Source of the DNA: Phycisphaerales bacterium
GTDB taxonomy: Bacteria > Planctomycetota > Phycisphaerae > Phycisphaerales > UBA1924
DNA: 39,128 nucleotides
NCBI GenBank assembly: GCA_026647565.1
Contig: JAPKGU010000013.1
Coordinates: 1-39,128 of the forward strand
Direction of reading: 5' to 3'
Shown here: piece by piece, positions 37,371-39,128 of the stretch
How positions within the stretch are numbered: the stretch's first letter is position 1
Layout of the letters: each line of letters opens with the position of its first letter
Made by a program: the position numbers and the translations under genes
Notes under the pieces: model-generated
Databases searched by the model: none
Seen by the model: the letters and a program-made list of their open reading frames with translations, nothing else
Told to the model about the DNA's origin: nothing

Positions 37371-38705
37371 ATGAACACTCGAACCGCGGCATCCAACGCC
37401 ACCTCGCGACGGGACTTCCTTGGCGCCTCCCTTCGCGTAGGCGGGATCGCGGCCCTCGGCGCCGCCGTCGCCCAGACATCCCAGGCCGCGCTCGCGGATC
37501 GGCTGGCGGGGTTCTCAGGCCCGCCCGAGTCGCTCGCCACCAACGAGGACTTCTGGCTCCCGATCCAGCAGGCGTTCTCGGTCGATCGCTCCGTCGTCAA
37601 CCTGAACAACGGCGGCGTCTGCCCCTCGCCGGTGATCGTTCAGGAGTCGATGCGCCGACTGCTCGAGTACTCGAATCGCGCCGTTCCCTCCATGGCCCTG
37701 TGGTCGGTGCTCCAGCCCCAGATCGAAGGGGTACGAGCACGCGTCGCGCGCGAGTGGGGCGTTGACGGCGAGGAGATCGCGTTCACGCGCAACGCGTCCG
37801 AGAGTCTCCAGATCTGCGAGTTCGGACTCGACCTTCGGCCGGGCGACGAGGTGCTCACGACCACGGTCGACTATCCGCGCATGGTGAACACCCTTCGCCA
37901 GCGTGAGCGGCGCGACGGCATCAAGCTCGTCGAGTTCAAGATGCCGATCCCGCTCGAGAGCGACGATGAGGCCGTCCGCCTCTTCGAGTCGCACATCACG
38001 CCGAGGACGCGCATGATCCTCCTGTGCCACATGGTGAACATCACCGGACAGGTGCTCCCCGTTCGTCGCATCTGCCAGATGGCCCGCGCGCGGAACATCC
38101 CGGTCATCGTGGACGGTGCCCACGCCTTCGCGCACCTGGACTTCAAGCTCTCCGACCTCGATTGCGACTACTACGGCGTGAGTCTGCACAAGTGGCTCTT
38201 CGCCCCGCACGGCACCGGCCTGCTCTACGTCCGACGCGACAAGATCAAGGGACTCTGGCCCCTCATGGCCGCGACGTCGGAGCAGGACGACAACATCCGG
38301 AAGTTCGAGGAGTTCGGCACCCGTCCCCTCGCCAACACGCTCGCCATCGCCGAGGCGCTCACGTTCCACCAGGTCATCGGCGCCGCCCGGAAAGAGGCCC
38401 GCATGCGATTCCTCCGCGATCGGTGGGCCAGACGGCTCCTCGCTCATCCCTCGGGCCGATTCAGGCTCCACACCAGTCTCGATCCCCGCTACTCGTGCGG
38501 CATCGGCACCGTGCAGATCGAGGGCACCGACTCGACGGCCCTCCGCTCCCACCTCTACGAGAAGCACTCCATCTTCACGATCGCGCTCAAGCACCCCGAG
38601 TTCGAGGGCATCCGCGTCACGCCCAGCGTCTACACCACCCTCGAAGAACTGGACCGCTTCTGCGAAGCGATGGAGAGCGTCGCCGAGAACGGGCTGCCGG
38701 CGTAG
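37371..38705 (+). CDS. Tat-exported class-V aminotransferase (PLP-dependent)
   Basis: PLP enzyme of the aminotransferase class V/isopenicillin-N-epimerase-like group, 444 residues from ATG 37371 (AGGAA about 9-10 bases upstream; the track start lies inside eamA). A twin-arginine signal is visible (SRRDFLGASLRVGGIAALGAAVA, Arg13-Arg14). Catalytic features are FTRNASESLQ (cofactor phosphate loop), VDYPRMV, the aspartate pocket VDGAHAFAH (Asp248), and the Schiff-base Lys274 in GVSLHKWLFAPHGTGLLYVRR. The substrate is unknown. Tat export fits a cofactor inserted before transport. The stop is 6 bases from the stop of the converging fabG. Confidence 0.9.
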   Translation: MNTRTAASNATSRRDFLGASLRVGGIAALGAAVAQTSQAALADRLAGFSGPPESLATNEDFWLPIQQAFSVDRSVVNLNNGGVCPSPVIVQESMRRLLEYSNRAVPSMALWSVLQPQIEGVRARVAREWGVDGEEIAFTRNASESLQICEFGLDLRPGDEVLTTTVDYPRMVNTLRQRERRDGIKLVEFKMPIPLESDDEAVRLFESHITPRTRMILLCHMVNITGQVLPVRRICQMARARNIPVIVDGAHAFAHLDFKLSDLDCDYYGVSLHKWLFAPHGTGLLYVRRDKIKGLWPLMAATSEQDDNIRKFEEFGTRPLANTLAIAEALTFHQVIGAARKEARMRFLRDRWARRLLAHPSGRFRLHTSLDPRYSCGIGTVQIEGTDSTALRSHLYEKHSIFTIALKHPEFEGIRVTPSVYTTLEELDRFCEAMESVAENGLPA

Positions 38706-38711
38706 TCGATC

Positions 38712-39128
38712 TCAGCACATCGTCATCCCGCCGTCGACACAGATCGTCTGGCCCGTGATGTACCCCGCGTCGTCCGACGCAAGGTACGACACCGCCGCCG
38801 CGATGTCCTCGCCGACGCCCAGACGCTTGATCGCCATCATCTGCTGGATCTTGTCCTTGATCTCCTGGGGGAGGCCCGACGTCATGTCCGTCTCGATGTA
38901 CCCCGGCGCGACGACGTTGCACGTGATGTTCTTCCCGCCCAGCTCACGCGCGACCGTCTTGGACAGCCCGATCAGCCCGGCCTTTGCCGCGGCGTAGTTC
39001 GCCTGCCCCGCGTTGCCCACCACCCCCGACGTCGACGAGATGTTGACGATCCGCCCGAACTTCCCTCGCATCATGTGGCGGGCCGCGGCACGGATCGCCA
39101 CGAAGCAACTCGTCAGGTTCGTCTGGAT
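38712..39128 (-). CDS. fabG: 3-oxoacyl-ACP reductase FabG-like SDR, N-terminus outside window
   Basis: Short-chain dehydrogenase/reductase that reduces 3-oxoacyl-ACP with NADPH in fatty acid synthesis, cytoplasmic. Frame continues to the window end (visible start IQTNLTSCFVAIRAAARHM), so the track start at 39101 is internal and the Rossmann glycine motif is off the window. Catalytic residues are seen in RIVNISSTSGVVG (Ser) and NYAAAKAG (YxxxK), followed by NVVAPGYIETDMT and the C-terminal DDAGYITGQTICVDGGMTM, all typical of FabG. About 138 residues are visible. Confidence 0.92.
   Translation of the reverse strand: MQTNLTSCFVAIRAAARHMMRGKFGRIVNISSTSGVVGNAGQANYAAAKAGLIGLSKTVARELGGKNITCNVVAPGYIETDMTSGLPQEIKDKIQQMMAIKRLGVGEDIAAAVSYLASDDAGYITGQTICVDGGMTMC

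Noticed and set aside
36155-37609. 484-residue minus-strand ORF opposite PstS-like and EamA genes
   Set aside because: Antisense to two recognisable genes; no signal or domain seen.
1-39128. CRISPR arrays, tRNA or rRNA genes, insertion sequences
   Set aside because: No regularly spaced repeats, cloverleaf or transposase motif was seen on either strand; tRNAscan and an IS database search would be decisive.

Overview
The window is GC-rich, gene-dense bacterial DNA. Most of it is one very large flagellar locus transcribed on the minus strand, read from about 34 kb down to about 3 kb. My best guess for the source is a Planctomycetota bacterium of the Phycisphaerae type. This is inferred from the high GC, the mix of ordinary flagellar genes with a LolA/TlpA-like exported protein, a Tat-exported class-V aminotransferase and RDD/TPR membrane proteins. 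No rRNA or other phylogenetic marker is present to prove it.

Layout. (1) 1-1026, plus strand: the 3' part of a XerC/D tyrosine recombinase. (2) 1057-2952, minus: an exported protein of unknown function, then folK. (3) 3080-29844, minus: the flagellar block. In order of transcription it is flgN, a cytoplasmic histidine kinase, an NtrC-type sigma54 activator, flgB, flgC, fliE, fliF, fliG, fliH, fliI, fliJ, a MotE/YlxF-like gene, fliK, flgD, a TIGR02530-like flagellar operon gene, flgE, a small membrane protein, fliL, fliN, fliO, fliP, fliQ, fliR, flhB, flhA, flhF, flhG, a second small membrane protein and the flagellar sigma factor fliA. Many junctions overlap by 4 bases or fewer. An 11-bp perfect hairpin follows fliA. 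(4) 29902-34256, minus: a membrane-anchored TPR protein and an RDD membrane protein upstream of flgN. (5) 34343-38705, plus: a lipoprotein with an extra C-terminal membrane helix, a PstS-like phosphate-binding protein, a half-size EamA transporter and a Tat-exported aminotransferase. (6) 38712 to the window end, minus: the C-terminal part of a FabG-type reductase.

How it works together. The block encodes the basal-body MS ring (FliF), rotor (FliG, FliN), proximal rod (FlgB, FlgC, FliE), export gate (FliP, FliQ, FliR, FlhB, FlhA), export ATPase complex (FliH, FliI, FliJ), hook and hook-length control (FlgD, FlgE, FliK), number/placement control (FlhF, FlhG) and sigma28. The gene order is close to the Bacillus fla/che operon. 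However fliM, the stator genes, flagellin, hook-filament junction genes, ring genes and chemotaxis genes are absent and must lie elsewhere if the flagellum is functional.

The main discovery is regulatory. I read four sigma54-type -24/-12 elements sharing TGG-N2-C-N5-(G/T)TGCG, in the gaps before flgB, fliE, fliF and fliA. The gene for a sigma54 activator with an intact GAFTGA loop, paired with a soluble kinase, sits immediately upstream of flgB. This suggests a self-contained kinase/activator to sigma54 to FliA cascade. A second, different motif (CGTCCGATARCA) recurs three times, before fliN, the small gene after flgE and the TPR gene. It may be a second class of promoter.
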